A DNA stretch of 64,000 bases from Phocaeicola massiliensis B84634 = Timone 84634 = DSM 17679 = JCM 13223. GTDB taxonomy: Bacteria > Bacteroidota > Bacteroidia > Bacteroidales > Bacteroidaceae. Below, one piece after another: positions 51,264-60,058 of this stretch; the stretch's first letter is position 1; every line of letters begins with the position of its first letter. The translations under genes were made by a program, and so were the position numbers. The stretch spans positions 248,001 to 312,000 of the forward strand of contig NZ_KB905474.1 of the NCBI RefSeq assembly GCF_000382445.1, given 5' to 3'. The notes below the pieces were generated by a model that worked only from the letters and a program-made list of their open reading frames with translations, was not told the origin of the DNA and made no database searches.

Positions 51264-52019
51264 TTACTTTAATTTCAACACTTCTTTTGCTAACTCCATG
51301 TAGTCCTTTGCCCCGTTGCTGTTCTTGTTGTATTCAAAGATGTTCAGACCCTTTATCGGAGCTTCGGCCAATGCCACATTGTCCCGGATGACGGTCTTGA
51401 ACACTTTGTCGCAGAATGATTCGTTGATGAGTTCCGCAACACTCTTGTTGAGCGTCTTGCGCTTGTCAAACTGTGTGATGACAATTCCGCCGATGTTCAG
51501 ATTCGGGTTCAAACGGGTTTTGACAATCTCGACCACATTTGTAATCTTCGCCATTCCGCGCATGGCGAGGAATTGCGCCTGTACCGGGATAATCAAGAAA
51601 TCCGCAGATGTAAGTGCGTTGAGTGTCAGCAAACCCAGCGAGGGCGGACAGTCAATCAGGATATAGTCGAATTTACGGGTTTCAAGCAATTTTGCAATCA
51701 GCCCTTTCAGTATTAATTCCCGCCCCGGCTCATTGATAAGCTCGGATTCTGCCGCTGACAAATCAAGGCAGGACGGTACAACGGAAAGGCCATTATTTAA
51801 CTCGAATACCGTTAACGGGTATTCACCTTTCATTGCTCCGTACACCGTCCGTTCCTCTTCGATGGAGAGACCGCAGGATTCCGTGAGGTTTGCCTGACCG
51901 TCCATGTCGATGAGCAGTACACGCTTTTTCTTCTGCTGCAATGCGGCAGCAAGATTGATGGTGGTGGTCGTCTTTCCGACACCGCCCTTGTGGTTCAAAA
52001 CAGCGATTATCTTTGCCAT
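51264..52019 (-). CDS. parA: ParA partition ATPase
   Basis: A 251-residue ParA. It has the deviant Walker A LNHKGGVGKTTTTINLAAAL at residues 8-27, LLIDMDGQANLTE, and Walker B DYILIDCPPSLGLLTLNALT near 120. It starts MAKIIAVLNHKGG, so it has no N-terminal HTH extension (type Ib-like). It should segregate the element in its excised or replicating form. It is transcribed from a TAnnTTTG promoter just upstream, within a field of TAGTA-type repeats. Confidence 0.93.
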   Translation of the reverse strand: MAKIIAVLNHKGGVGKTTTTINLAAALQQKKKRVLLIDMDGQANLTESCGLSIEEERTVYGAMKGEYPLTVFELNNGLSVVPSCLDLSAAESELINEPGRELILKGLIAKLLETRKFDYILIDCPPSLGLLTLNALTSADFLIIPVQAQFLAMRGMAKITNVVEIVKTRLNPNLNIGGIVITQFDKRKTLNKSVAELINESFCDKVFKTVIRDNVALAEAPIKGLNIFEYNKNSNGAKDYMELAKEVLKLK

Positions 52020-52250
52020 AAATTCCTATCTTTATTTCTGATACAAAGATACTACTATTTTTAGTATTTACTATGATTAGTGTGTACTATTTTACTACTT
52101 TATTACATTTTAGTATCGTAGTATCTACTACTATACTAAAATACTGATTGACTAAATGTAGTGCATACTATCCTTTGCAACGGGAGATTTCCTGATATCC
52201 TACTTTACTAACATTAGTATGTACTACATTTAGTATCGACTGTATAGCAG
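52020..52250 (-). promoter_or_regulatory. parA promoter and TAGTA/TACTA repeat field (candidate centromere/operator)
   Basis: On the minus strand TATCTTTG at 52044-52051 is a perfect -7 box 25 nt before parA. Upstream of it, 52050-52240 contains many copies of TAGTA or TACTA. Two longer matches to ATTTAGTATCG (near 52106-52117 and 52230-52241) and inverted copies such as TACTAAAATAC (52134-52144) are included. Clustered short repeats beside a parA gene are typical of a parS-like centromere and autoregulatory operator. Confidence 0.65.
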
Positions 52251-52315
52251 TGAAGTAAAGCCTATTTGGGAGGTGTATATAAATGGATATTGCCGCCATC
52301 AGATCGGAGTACAAG

Positions 52316-52354
52316 AAAAATCCCCCTGTCGAGTTATCGCAACCGAACAGAGGG
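52316..52354 (-). terminator. Terminator of the methylase-helicase gene
   Basis: On the minus strand CCCTCTGT (52347-52354) pairs with ACAGGGGG (52322-52329), with one G-T wobble, followed by ATTTTT (52316-52321). It lies 25 nt past the stop at 52379. Confidence 0.75.
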
Positions 52355-52378
52355 AAAAGGTTAAGATATGATTATGGT

Positions 52379-55300
52379 TTAAGCGGCCTTAGTAGTAGGT
52401 TCGTATTCGGCAGCCGTTGTTTCGGATGGAGTTAGAGAGCGTTCCGCATCCTTGAGACTTTCGTCAATCTTCCGCTGCAGCTCCTTGCACTCCAGTTTGA
52501 GTTTTACCAATTCATCGGCTTTGCTCCACTGGCGGCCAACGATGTCCTGCAATATGGGGATTTCGCTTTCAATCCGCTCCACCGTCTTTTGTTGCTTCTC
52601 AATAAGTGAGGGCAATTTGTTTAGTGTAGCCTGCGGATATTGAGCAGATTCCACGAAGCCAAGCGGTAACGCACCTGTCAGTCCACAACGGTATTTAAGC
52701 CCGCTTGTCCCCTCGACAAAGAACGTGTTTCGGTCAAATGTACCGTTTATGCTGTACTCGCTGCGTACCAGCAAATTCAGCCCTGTAAACGTGCCAATCG
52801 TACCATACGCTCCGCTACGGTAGGTTTTGGCGATGCGGTGTAATTCCCGGCCTGTTTCCTCGGCTGTAGCTTGTGGCAGGTTGAGAAGTTGTGTTACTTT
52901 TGTCCCCTCGTAAGAGTTGAAGTATTCCCAATCCTTGATGAAACCGGCCTTTGTACGCTGTGTCTTTGCCATATCTTCCTGTCCGGCGGTTATTTTCCGC
53001 TCGGCACGGATGCGTTCTTTCTTGAAAATGGTCTGTTCCTTTTCCAACTGCATAATCTTGTTGTCGAGTTTTGCCTTGTTCAGCAAATCGGTGTTGCCGG
53101 AAAGGATTGCCACGAACTCGGCGAAGTTCATGCCGTTGTCCTCGTCCATGCCGCCCTCGTCGATACGGCGCACGGCGATTGTGCCGTTATTGATTTGGTT
53201 GATGAACATCTGCTTGTTTTTCAGCAAATTGAATTTGTAGGCATCAAGTGTCTTTTCCGTGCCGTAAATCACCACATCCACCACGTTGCCGCCCCACAGT
53301 TTCACGGTGTTGCCCTTGCGTACCGCCCTGCCGTTGCGCTGCTCCATGTCAGCCGGTCGCCAGGGAATCTCCAAATGATGCACCGCTACAGCCCTCTGCT
53401 GGGCGTTCACCCCTGTTCCTAACATGGTGGTGCTGCCGAAAAGCACACGCACCTTGCCGTTGTTCATGTCCTCGAACAGGCGTTTTCTTGCCCTTTCGGT
53501 GGTAGCACACTGGATAAACTGCACTTCATCGGTCGGAATACCGAGGTTCACCAACTTTTCTTTGATGTCGGTATATACGTTCCACTCATTCGGCTTGTAT
53601 GTGCCGAGGTCGCTGAACACGAACTGCGTACCCCGGTTTTCATTTGAGCGCATATAATATTCATAGATTGTTCTTGCACAGATTGAAGCCTTGTTTTCGG
53701 CATCGTCGCTGAACTTGTCGCCCAACAAACGCATATCGAGAGCCATTTTTCGTGCCACATTGGTAGCTACCAACATTTTTGCCTTGTCGAGATTGTCGGG
53801 TTCGGGCGTATCAAGTCCCAAATCCTCCCACTGTCCGCTGTGTGCAAAGGAAACCAAACGGCCTATCATTTCCTCCTGCTGGATAGTGGGCGCATGAGAA
53901 AGAAAGCGCACATTTTTATCCGGTACATCGAGGTTTATCATGTCGGCGGTGCGGTAGTCGGTAATCTCACGCAGGAACATTGCCAGTTCCGGCACTTTGA
54001 TGTAGGTGCGGAAACGCTCTTTACGCTTGATTGCACCTGTCACGTTCAGTTCATAATCGGCTGTTTTCTGCGTAAATATCGCCGCCCACGCATCGAAGCA
54101 AGAAATCTGCTGACGTTGCAATTCTCTTGGTCTAAGGTACTTAAACATCACATACAGTTCGGTCAGGGCGTTCACAACCACCGTGCCCGAAAGGAATGTT
54201 GCGCCGAGGTCACGTCCTGTCCGGTGCTGAATGTCACGGATGGCAAACAGCAGGTTCATCGCCCTTTGCGAGCCTTTGGTATTGCCGATACCGGCAACCC
54301 TCGTGTGGCGTGTCTGAAATATTAAGTTCTTGAAAATGTGGCATTCATCGACAAATATGTGGTCTATGCCCATCGAGTGAAAGTCCACCGCATCGTCTTT
54401 CCGCTCGTTGATTTTCATTTTCAATTCCTTAAGTTTGGCTGCGAGGTTCTGTTTGCGCTTCTCCAGACCGTCCTGCATCTTTCCGCTGCGGTAGCGCATG
54501 GTGGATTGTTCCAAGACTTCCAAATTGCGCTCCACATCGGCCAGTTCTTCGGTGAATATATCTATCATGGTCTGTTCCGATTGCGGTATCTTGGCGAACT
54601 GGTCGTGTGTCAGAATGATGCAGTCCCAGTTGTTGTTCTTGATTTTCGAGAATACCTCTTTGCGGTTAGCAGGAGTGAAATCCTCTTTGCCCGGATAAAG
54701 CACCTTTGCCGAGGGGTAAGCCTTGCGGAACGTGTCGGCTATTTCGTGAACATTGGCTTTCAAGCCGATAATGAGCGGTTTCTGCACCAATCCGAGGCGT
54801 TTCATTTCGTAAGCGGAAACGCACATTATCATCGTCTTGCCCGTGCCTACCTCGTGCCAGCAGATACCGCCGCCGTTCTGCTTAATCATCCAAATGGCAT
54901 CTTTCTGTGAGGGATAGAGGCTGTCATACGGAAAATTCTCGAAAGAGAGCTGCGGGAAGGTCTGTGCCGAGCCGTCATAATGCGGACGGACATAGCAGTT
55001 AAACCGCTCGTTGTACACCCTTACCAATTCGTCCCTTACCTCTATCGGCTGACAGTCGAGCCACTGGTTGAAACGGTTTCTTATCTCCTGTATCTTGGTG
55101 GCCGCTTCCTGTATGGCTTCCTCGTCCGGCACTCGTACCGCTTCGCCGTTCCGCTCTATCTCTTTGGTTATTTCGGGAACGGTGTCCTGCAGGGCGTGTA
55201 CGAACAAATCCTCTCCGTTGTAATTCTTTACGGAATAGGTGTTATAGACTACAGGGGAATATCCTTGTAGCCGCACTAAATAGGTGTCGTTCACGTCAAA

Positions 55301-57352
55301 ATACATCACATCGGTTTCCGTTCCGAAAAGTTCTGTGGCAAAATCGGCGTACAGCTTCGTGTCAATCCAACGCTCGCCCATGTTGATGTCGAGTTCCTCG
55401 TAGGGTATCGCTTCGGGTATGGCTTCCTCCAATGCCTTTACAGCGGTTTCCGTCCAGTCCTTTTCCTTGCCTGTGAGATCGGGAAGATAAGAGCCTGTTT
55501 CCTTGCTTTTGGCGATGACGTTTCCGGCTATGAACTTGCCTTTGTGTTCCCATTCTCCGGTGGCAGGGTTATAGAATATCTCGCCTTTGAGGTCGTCGAT
55601 AACCTCGTCCTCGTCCTTGCCTGTGGTCTGCATCAGATAGTCCATATCCACACAGCCGTAAAAGTTAAGGCAGCTTGCCAACGCTTCGCCCGGTGTCAGT
55701 TGCACGGTCGTGTCTATCTTCTTGAACGCTACAGGCTCACGCATGATGTCGGATTTGAATATGTCGCCCTTGACCTGCATTTCAATCGTGAACACTTCCA
55801 CGCCGAGGCTGTCAAGCATGATAAACTCCTTGTTGTCATTAGAGTGGAAAAAGCCCCATTTGGCGACAAAAGCATCATAGCAAGCGTTCAGCCGTTCACG
55901 CAAATGCGGCTGTTCCGTCTGTTCCTCCTGCTCTTTGATTGCAAGTTCAAAATATGCCTTGCGGATAGAGAAATAGTCGTTAGCCCTCTCCGTGTTCACC
56001 TTGCCCTCGTCCACCGGGACAAAATCGGTGGCCGTCTCTTGGTATAGTTCGGATTTGCGGTATCGGATAATGCCCACCTGCCCCTCAAACAGTACCATTG
56101 CACCCTCTTTCATCCACGCTTCCGGCTCGTCCGTATAGGCTCGTCTGCCTTTTGGTGGCTGCTTAACGGCCACACTGCCGAAAAGGGACATTTGCGTGTG
56201 TATGCCGTCCTGTCCCTCACTTGTGAAAAGGCTTTTGCGGAAATAGCGGCCAAAGTCGAGTTTGAGCAATGCGGCGAGATACTGCGACATGGCGTTTTCA
56301 TCACCCTGCCACTGGTATTTGCGTACATACTTGCCGTACTGGTTCATCGCAATGCGGCTGCCTGTGGCGAGGGTGGTTTTCGGTAATGTGAAAAGTTTGT
56401 TGGCGTATTCGGTCATTGCGCCTGTCGTGTCTGCCTTTTCCCTGCCGACCTGTAAAAAGAGCTGTTCCCTCTGCGAGAGTGCCGCCTTGTGAGTATGCTT
56501 TTGGAAGATCAGTAAATCGCTGCCTACCTCGATGCCGCTTGTGTACATGAAAAGCGTGTCGGGCATACGGATAGCACTAATCAAATCGGCATGGTTCACA
56601 AGGTATTCACGCACGAATTTGTTGCTTGGTGTATCGGCCACACCTCTTGATGTGACGAAAGCCAGCAGGCCGCCCTCGTTCAAAAGCTCCAAAGCCTTGA
56701 CAAAAAAGTAATTGTGTATGGTCTTGGTAGCCTGCTCGTATATGCCGCCTTTCTTCCAGAGTTCCGCATCGAACACACGGAAGTTACCGAAAGGGATGTT
56801 GGAGGCTATGACATCGAATTTCGTATGTTCAAAACCCTGTTCGTCTATCGTTTCAAACCCGGCTGTCCGTGTAACCGTGTTGTCATTCAGCAGGGAGAGT
56901 ATCAGACCCGAAACCGGGTCTTTTTCAATGGCATAGCCGCAGGTGTCGGACATGGCTACCGGGAGGAAACCGCCAATGCCTGCACTCGGTTCGAGGAATG
57001 AGCGCATTTGCAGCTCATTGTCCTTGAATGTGGCGTGTATCTGCTTTGCGACTACATCAATAAGGAATTTCGGGGTGTAGAACGCTGTCAGGACAGAGGC
57101 TTTCATGGCTTCCGTGAAATAGGGATAGGTGTCGATAAGTTCCTGCAACCGCCTTATCGGTTCTTCCATGTCGCCACTTACAGGCTTGTCTGTGCCGATG
57201 TTCAGCACTTCTTTGATACCGCCAAACCCCGAATATTGGGATAAGGTTTCTTTTTCCTCTGGTGTGGCTTGTCTGCCTTGAATGTGGATTTGTAACGCTG
57301 TCTTTATCGCTTCCACGTTTGCCACCAATGATTTCAATTTGTTGTAACTCAT
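52379..57352 (-). CDS. bmhA: DNA methylase-helicase fusion (BmhA/DarB type)
   Basis: A 1657-residue fusion. The N-terminal N6-methylase-like domain has an AdoMet motif SFLEPSAGIGGFLPVAM near residue 118 and DVIASNIPFGNFRVF near 186, with NIPF in place of the usual NPPY. A central region is of unknown role. The SF2 helicase has Walker A GICWHEVGTGKTMIMCV near 834, DHIFVDECHIFKNL near 1000, FLSGTVVVNALTELYVM near 1055 and QRNGRAVRKGNTVK near 1340. C-terminal coiled coils follow. Similar proteins in phage P1 (DarB) and Bacteroides elements are linked to protection of incoming DNA. Start MSYNKLKSLVANVEAIKTAL follows leader repeat C. Confidence 0.88.
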   Translation of the reverse strand: MSYNKLKSLVANVEAIKTALQIHIQGRQATPEEKETLSQYSGFGGIKEVLNIGTDKPVSGDMEEPIRRLQELIDTYPYFTEAMKASVLTAFYTPKFLIDVVAKQIHATFKDNELQMRSFLEPSAGIGGFLPVAMSDTCGYAIEKDPVSGLILSLLNDNTVTRTAGFETIDEQGFEHTKFDVIASNIPFGNFRVFDAELWKKGGIYEQATKTIHNYFFVKALELLNEGGLLAFVTSRGVADTPSNKFVREYLVNHADLISAIRMPDTLFMYTSGIEVGSDLLIFQKHTHKAALSQREQLFLQVGREKADTTGAMTEYANKLFTLPKTTLATGSRIAMNQYGKYVRKYQWQGDENAMSQYLAALLKLDFGRYFRKSLFTSEGQDGIHTQMSLFGSVAVKQPPKGRRAYTDEPEAWMKEGAMVLFEGQVGIIRYRKSELYQETATDFVPVDEGKVNTERANDYFSIRKAYFELAIKEQEEQTEQPHLRERLNACYDAFVAKWGFFHSNDNKEFIMLDSLGVEVFTIEMQVKGDIFKSDIMREPVAFKKIDTTVQLTPGEALASCLNFYGCVDMDYLMQTTGKDEDEVIDDLKGEIFYNPATGEWEHKGKFIAGNVIAKSKETGSYLPDLTGKEKDWTETAVKALEEAIPEAIPYEELDINMGERWIDTKLYADFATELFGTETDVMYFDVNDTYLVRLQGYSPVVYNTYSVKNYNGEDLFVHALQDTVPEITKEIERNGEAVRVPDEEAIQEAATKIQEIRNRFNQWLDCQPIEVRDELVRVYNERFNCYVRPHYDGSAQTFPQLSFENFPYDSLYPSQKDAIWMIKQNGGGICWHEVGTGKTMIMCVSAYEMKRLGLVQKPLIIGLKANVHEIADTFRKAYPSAKVLYPGKEDFTPANRKEVFSKIKNNNWDCIILTHDQFAKIPQSEQTMIDIFTEELADVERNLEVLEQSTMRYRSGKMQDGLEKRKQNLAAKLKELKMKINERKDDAVDFHSMGIDHIFVDECHIFKNLIFQTRHTRVAGIGNTKGSQRAMNLLFAIRDIQHRTGRDLGATFLSGTVVVNALTELYVMFKYLRPRELQRQQISCFDAWAAIFTQKTADYELNVTGAIKRKERFRTYIKVPELAMFLREITDYRTADMINLDVPDKNVRFLSHAPTIQQEEMIGRLVSFAHSGQWEDLGLDTPEPDNLDKAKMLVATNVARKMALDMRLLGDKFSDDAENKASICARTIYEYYMRSNENRGTQFVFSDLGTYKPNEWNVYTDIKEKLVNLGIPTDEVQFIQCATTERARKRLFEDMNNGKVRVLFGSTTMLGTGVNAQQRAVAVHHLEIPWRPADMEQRNGRAVRKGNTVKLWGGNVVDVVIYGTEKTLDAYKFNLLKNKQMFINQINNGTIAVRRIDEGGMDEDNGMNFAEFVAILSGNTDLLNKAKLDNKIMQLEKEQTIFKKERIRAERKITAGQEDMAKTQRTKAGFIKDWEYFNSYEGTKVTQLLNLPQATAEETGRELHRIAKTYRSGAYGTIGTFTGLNLLVRSEYSINGTFDRNTFFVEGTSGLKYRCGLTGALPLGFVESAQYPQATLNKLPSLIEKQQKTVERIESEIPILQDIVGRQWSKADELVKLKLECKELQRKIDESLKDAERSLTPSETTAAEYEPTTKAA

Positions 57353-57610
57353 ATTTAACCTTTCTTTTTATTTCCCTCTGTTCGGTCTGTTTGCGACCGC
57401 CGGGAAGATTTTTCTGCTTTCGGAAGGTGGCGAGGGACAATCGGACAAGGCTGAACCGGAAAAATACGCTCGACAGAGGGAGAGGAAGATTTTTGCGTGT
57501 CACTCGCGGCGGCACGTCGGCATTGGCAAGATTGGCACGGTCGGTTACCTTTGCGGAAAATTCTATCCCGTAGGTCGCACGGCAGCGGACTTGGGTTTAA
57601 TGGGAATCCG
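57353..57610 (-). repeat. Leader-like repeat C (upstream of bmhA)
   Basis: On the minus strand a hairpin CGGTC-gcaaaca-GACCG (about 57385-57401) is followed by AACAGAGGGAAATAAAAAG and the start codon. This is the same layout as repeats A and B but with different stem sequence. Further upstream GGAAGATTTTTG and ACCTTTGCGG correspond to GGAAGAATTT and TTTGCNTCTG of A and B. 57611-57890 holds no gene I can support. Confidence 0.55.
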
Positions 57611-57890
57611 TTAGAAAAGGAAAGATTATGGGTAAAAGAGTGAAGCGGTCAGCCGGGACGGACTTTCCGACGGACTGTCTTGGGACTACAGAGGGCAGGA
57701 TTTATCCCGCCCCCTGTAATGCCAAGTCTGTCCGTGTCCGTCCTTTTGCAAAAAGGGGCTTCACACACTTTATGTAACATGTTACACAAAATGCGTGAGG
57801 TTGCTTGAAGCAAACTGGCCGCAGGATGTAAGGCTATAAGAGGGAGAACAGGAGTTTTATAAAAGGTCGTTGGTCGATCGGAACAACAAA

Positions 57891-57916
57891 CCGTACCGAG
57901 ACTTTGCCCGATACGG
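57891..57916 (-). terminator. Possible terminator after the 57941 gene
   Basis: CCGTA-c-CG (57891-57898) pairs with CG-a-TACGG (57909-57916). On the minus strand it is followed by TTTGTTGTT. It lies 25 nt beyond the stop at 57941. The stem is imperfect and the T run is interrupted, so the call is weak. Confidence 0.45.
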
Positions 57917-57940
57917 TCTTGTCGTTGCCCTGCATATAAC

Positions 57941-58573
57941 TCAGTCTATGTCATAGCCTATCATGTATTCATCGTTGATAAGCAGATAATAGTAGCCGTT
58001 GCCACAATTCCGGTACTCTTTGCTGAATCCTGCCGCCATATCGCCATTTTCGCGTGGCTCGCACCACAGCGTACCGTCATAGCCGCAAAAGTCGAAGCGT
58101 CCGGTGGAAAACTTTTCACCTTGCTTCAGTGCCGTTCTGAAACGAGCCATATCCCAACTGCCGCAATACTTCTCGATGGTGGCAAGTCCGATACACTTGC
58201 CGTCGATGCGTGTGCCGGTCGTGATGCGGTTCTCGTAGAGGGATTTATCCAAATCGGCATTAGCGATTTTGCGAAGCCAATCATTCGTATGCGTGGCAAG
58301 CCGGGCAAGTTTCTGGTATTTCAAGACCAGTTTCTTTTCTATGTCCGCTGCATCTTCGGGAGAGGATGACGGATAGTATATCTTCTCAATGCTTGCCCAA
58401 TCTGTGAAGATGTACCCGCTTTTGCGTTTTCCGAGTGCGATAATGCCGATGACGTTTTCGTTGCGGTTGATAAACAGCCGTCTGCGTTTTCCTGCAATCC
58501 TTACATATAAGGATGTAGGATTTTGTTCGTTGCGTAGATAGGCTTCTGCCGGATGAATTGTTGTTGTTTCCAT
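57941..58573 (-). CDS. Hypothetical protein
   Basis: A 210-residue soluble protein (METTTIHPAEAYLRNEQNPT). It contains IGIIALGKRKSGYIFTDWAS and the C-terminal NGYYYLLINDEYMIGYDID. No catalytic motif is recognised. It follows 58631-58855 after 57 nt on the same strand and is probably co-transcribed with it. Proteins of this kind are common accessory genes near the methylase-helicase in Bacteroidales elements, but I cannot name a family. Confidence 0.65.
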   Translation of the reverse strand: METTTIHPAEAYLRNEQNPTSLYVRIAGKRRRLFINRNENVIGIIALGKRKSGYIFTDWASIEKIYYPSSSPEDAADIEKKLVLKYQKLARLATHTNDWLRKIANADLDKSLYENRITTGTRIDGKCIGLATIEKYCGSWDMARFRTALKQGEKFSTGRFDFCGYDGTLWCEPRENGDMAAGFSKEYRNCGNGYYYLLINDEYMIGYDID

Positions 58574-58630
58574 ATCTGTATAAATTTGTATAAATTTTGA
58601 TTTTTGCTGTTCCTATTTTGGTTTACCTGT

Positions 58631-58855
58631 TCAAAGTTCCGGGATTGTGCCGTTCTTATATAGAACACCGTTCCGATAATGGGACACGATACCCGGCTTA
58701 AGTCCCATTTCCTCAAAGGCTATATGCCTGATATAGTCCTTGTATTCTTTGCCAATGAAATTCTTTCCACAAAGGTTGTTGAAAATCATAGGGACGGAAA
58801 AACCGTCTTCGCTCGACAATATCACTCTGCCGTCTTGTCTAATTTCTTCTACCAT
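58631..58855 (-). CDS. Small hypothetical protein
   Basis: A 74-residue protein (MVEEIRQDGRVILSSEDGFS) with FNNLCGKNFIGKEYKDYIRH and a C-terminal RNGVLYKNGTIPEL. No family is recognised. It is the first gene after leader-like repeat D and is divergent from the AbiE antitoxin. Confidence 0.65.
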   Translation of the reverse strand: MVEEIRQDGRVILSSEDGFSVPMIFNNLCGKNFIGKEYKDYIRHIAFEEMGLKPGIVSHYRNGVLYKNGTIPEL

Positions 58856-59000
58856 ACTTGTTTACTTTTAATTGGTTGAACTATCATGCTGATTTTTATT
58901 TTTCCCTGCTTTCGTTTGCCGTGCAGGTTTGTTTTCAGCTTTTTGAGGCAGCCAGAGGATGAAGCTGTGGCATCATAAGCCAAACCCGGATAGAAAACCG
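58856..59000 (-). repeat. Leader-like repeat D, weak copy (upstream of 58631-58855)
   Basis: On the minus strand CTGC...GCAG (about 58903-58926) is followed by GGAAAAATAAAAATC and, after TTCAACCAATTAAAAGTAAA, the start codon. The tail resembles that of repeat B (ATCAACCAATTAAA). Similarity further upstream is low. 59001-59160 holds no gene I can support. Confidence 0.4.
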
Positions 59001-59177
59001 ACCGTGCAACAGTCTGTTTTCGTCATCCGAATGCAATGCGGCTTGGCGATTATGCGCTTCGTCCTACATTCGCCGACGAAAAGAGTAAAGAATGACCTGC
59101 CGATAAACGAGATGTGACAACAATAAAACAGGAAAATACGATTTGGTAAATTGTCATTGTACAATATTGAACAATCA

Positions 59178-59217
59178 CTAAATATCGGCACAATTTTAAT
59201 TTAGTGCCGATATTTAG
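59178..59217. promoter_or_regulatory. Operator palindrome 1 of the AbiE locus
   Basis: Perfect 14-bp arms CTAAATATCGGCAC (59178-59191) and GTGCCGATATTTAG (59204-59217) flank a 12-nt AT-rich centre. The core CGGCAC...GTGCCG recurs in palindrome 2, so both likely bind the same regulator, most probably the AbiEi-like antitoxin. Confidence 0.75.
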
Positions 59218-59266
59218 TAGATGATGACAAAAGGTTATTTACATATAGATTGTTTTAAATAAATAC

Positions 59267-59304
59267 AAATTTTCGGCACTATTCAGAAATAGTGCCGAAA
59301 ATTT
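59267..59304. promoter_or_regulatory. Operator palindrome 2 of the AbiE locus
   Basis: 17-bp arms AAATTTTCGGCACTATT (59267-59283) and AATAGTGCCGAAAATTT (59288-59304) form an almost perfect palindrome. It ends 3 nt before the -7 box, covering the -33 region, so a bound protein would block the promoter. This is a typical autorepression layout for a toxin-antitoxin operon. Confidence 0.8.
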
Positions 59305-59306
59305 GC

Positions 59307-59314
59307 TATATTTG
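59307..59314 (+). promoter_or_regulatory. TAnnTTTG promoter box of the AbiE operon
   Basis: TATATTTG matches the Bacteroidales -7 consensus, 21 nt before the antitoxin start at 59336 and immediately after operator palindrome 2. Confidence 0.75.
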
Positions 59315-59335
59315 CAGGCAAAAACAGGATATAAT

Positions 59336-60058
59336 ATGAGTAACAAAACAACGACATCCATACTTGAATACGCTGAAGTACACCGTGATTTCAGCATGGA
59401 TGACTTGTTTGCCTATCTTCACGAAAAGGTTGGCATAAGCAAGTCTTCCTTGTCATGGTATCTGTTCAAGCTCGTGAATGAAAATGCATTGGTCAGAACC
59501 GGACGCGGAATGTATGCTAAAGTCATGAAACAGTCCTTTGTTCCTAAACTCATAGGTGAAGTAAGAGAAATTTACGATTCGTTGCTGGTCAATTTCCCAT
59601 TTGCGAAGTTCTGCGTCTATCAGGGGGATATTATCGCAACCTTGCAGCATCACCTTTCTTCCAACCGTGTTGTCTATGTGGAAACAGACAGGGATTCGGC
59701 AGAAACGGTTTTCAACTTTTTGAAAGACGGGAACCGTGACGTCTATCTGCGACCGGACAAAGATATGATTTACCGATATGTAGATATGGACAGCCGTGTC
59801 TTTTTTGTGAAAAATTTGGTCTCGGAAGCTCCTTTGCAGAAAGTATCAGATGTACCGATGCCTACACTGGAAAAGCTGTTGGTGGATATATTGAGGGATG
59901 CGGATTTCTTCTACCTACAAGGCAGTGAAAGCGAGCATATCTTTGAAAATGCCTTTAATCTGTACGCTGTCAATCGAAATCGGCTATTCAGGTATGCCGG
60001 CAGACGTAAGGCAAAAGAAGAAATATTGTCCATATTAGAAAATCTGAACATAAAATGA
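59336..60058 (+). CDS. AbiEi-like antitoxin (type IV toxin-antitoxin)
   Basis: A 240-residue protein from 59336 (MSNKTTTSILEYAEVHRDFS). An N-terminal winged helix (LFAYLHEKVGISKSSLSWYL, then VRTGRGMYAKV) is followed by a DUF6577/AbiEi-type domain. It should repress its own promoter at the two upstream palindromes and counter the nucleotidyltransferase toxin encoded next, which its stop overlaps by 4 nt. The open frame from 59303 crosses the promoter and was not used. Confidence 0.85.
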   Translation: MSNKTTTSILEYAEVHRDFSMDDLFAYLHEKVGISKSSLSWYLFKLVNENALVRTGRGMYAKVMKQSFVPKLIGEVREIYDSLLVNFPFAKFCVYQGDIIATLQHHLSSNRVVYVETDRDSAETVFNFLKDGNRDVYLRPDKDMIYRYVDMDSRVFFVKNLVSEAPLQKVSDVPMPTLEKLLVDILRDADFFYLQGSESEHIFENAFNLYAVNRNRLFRYAGRRKAKEEILSILENLNIK

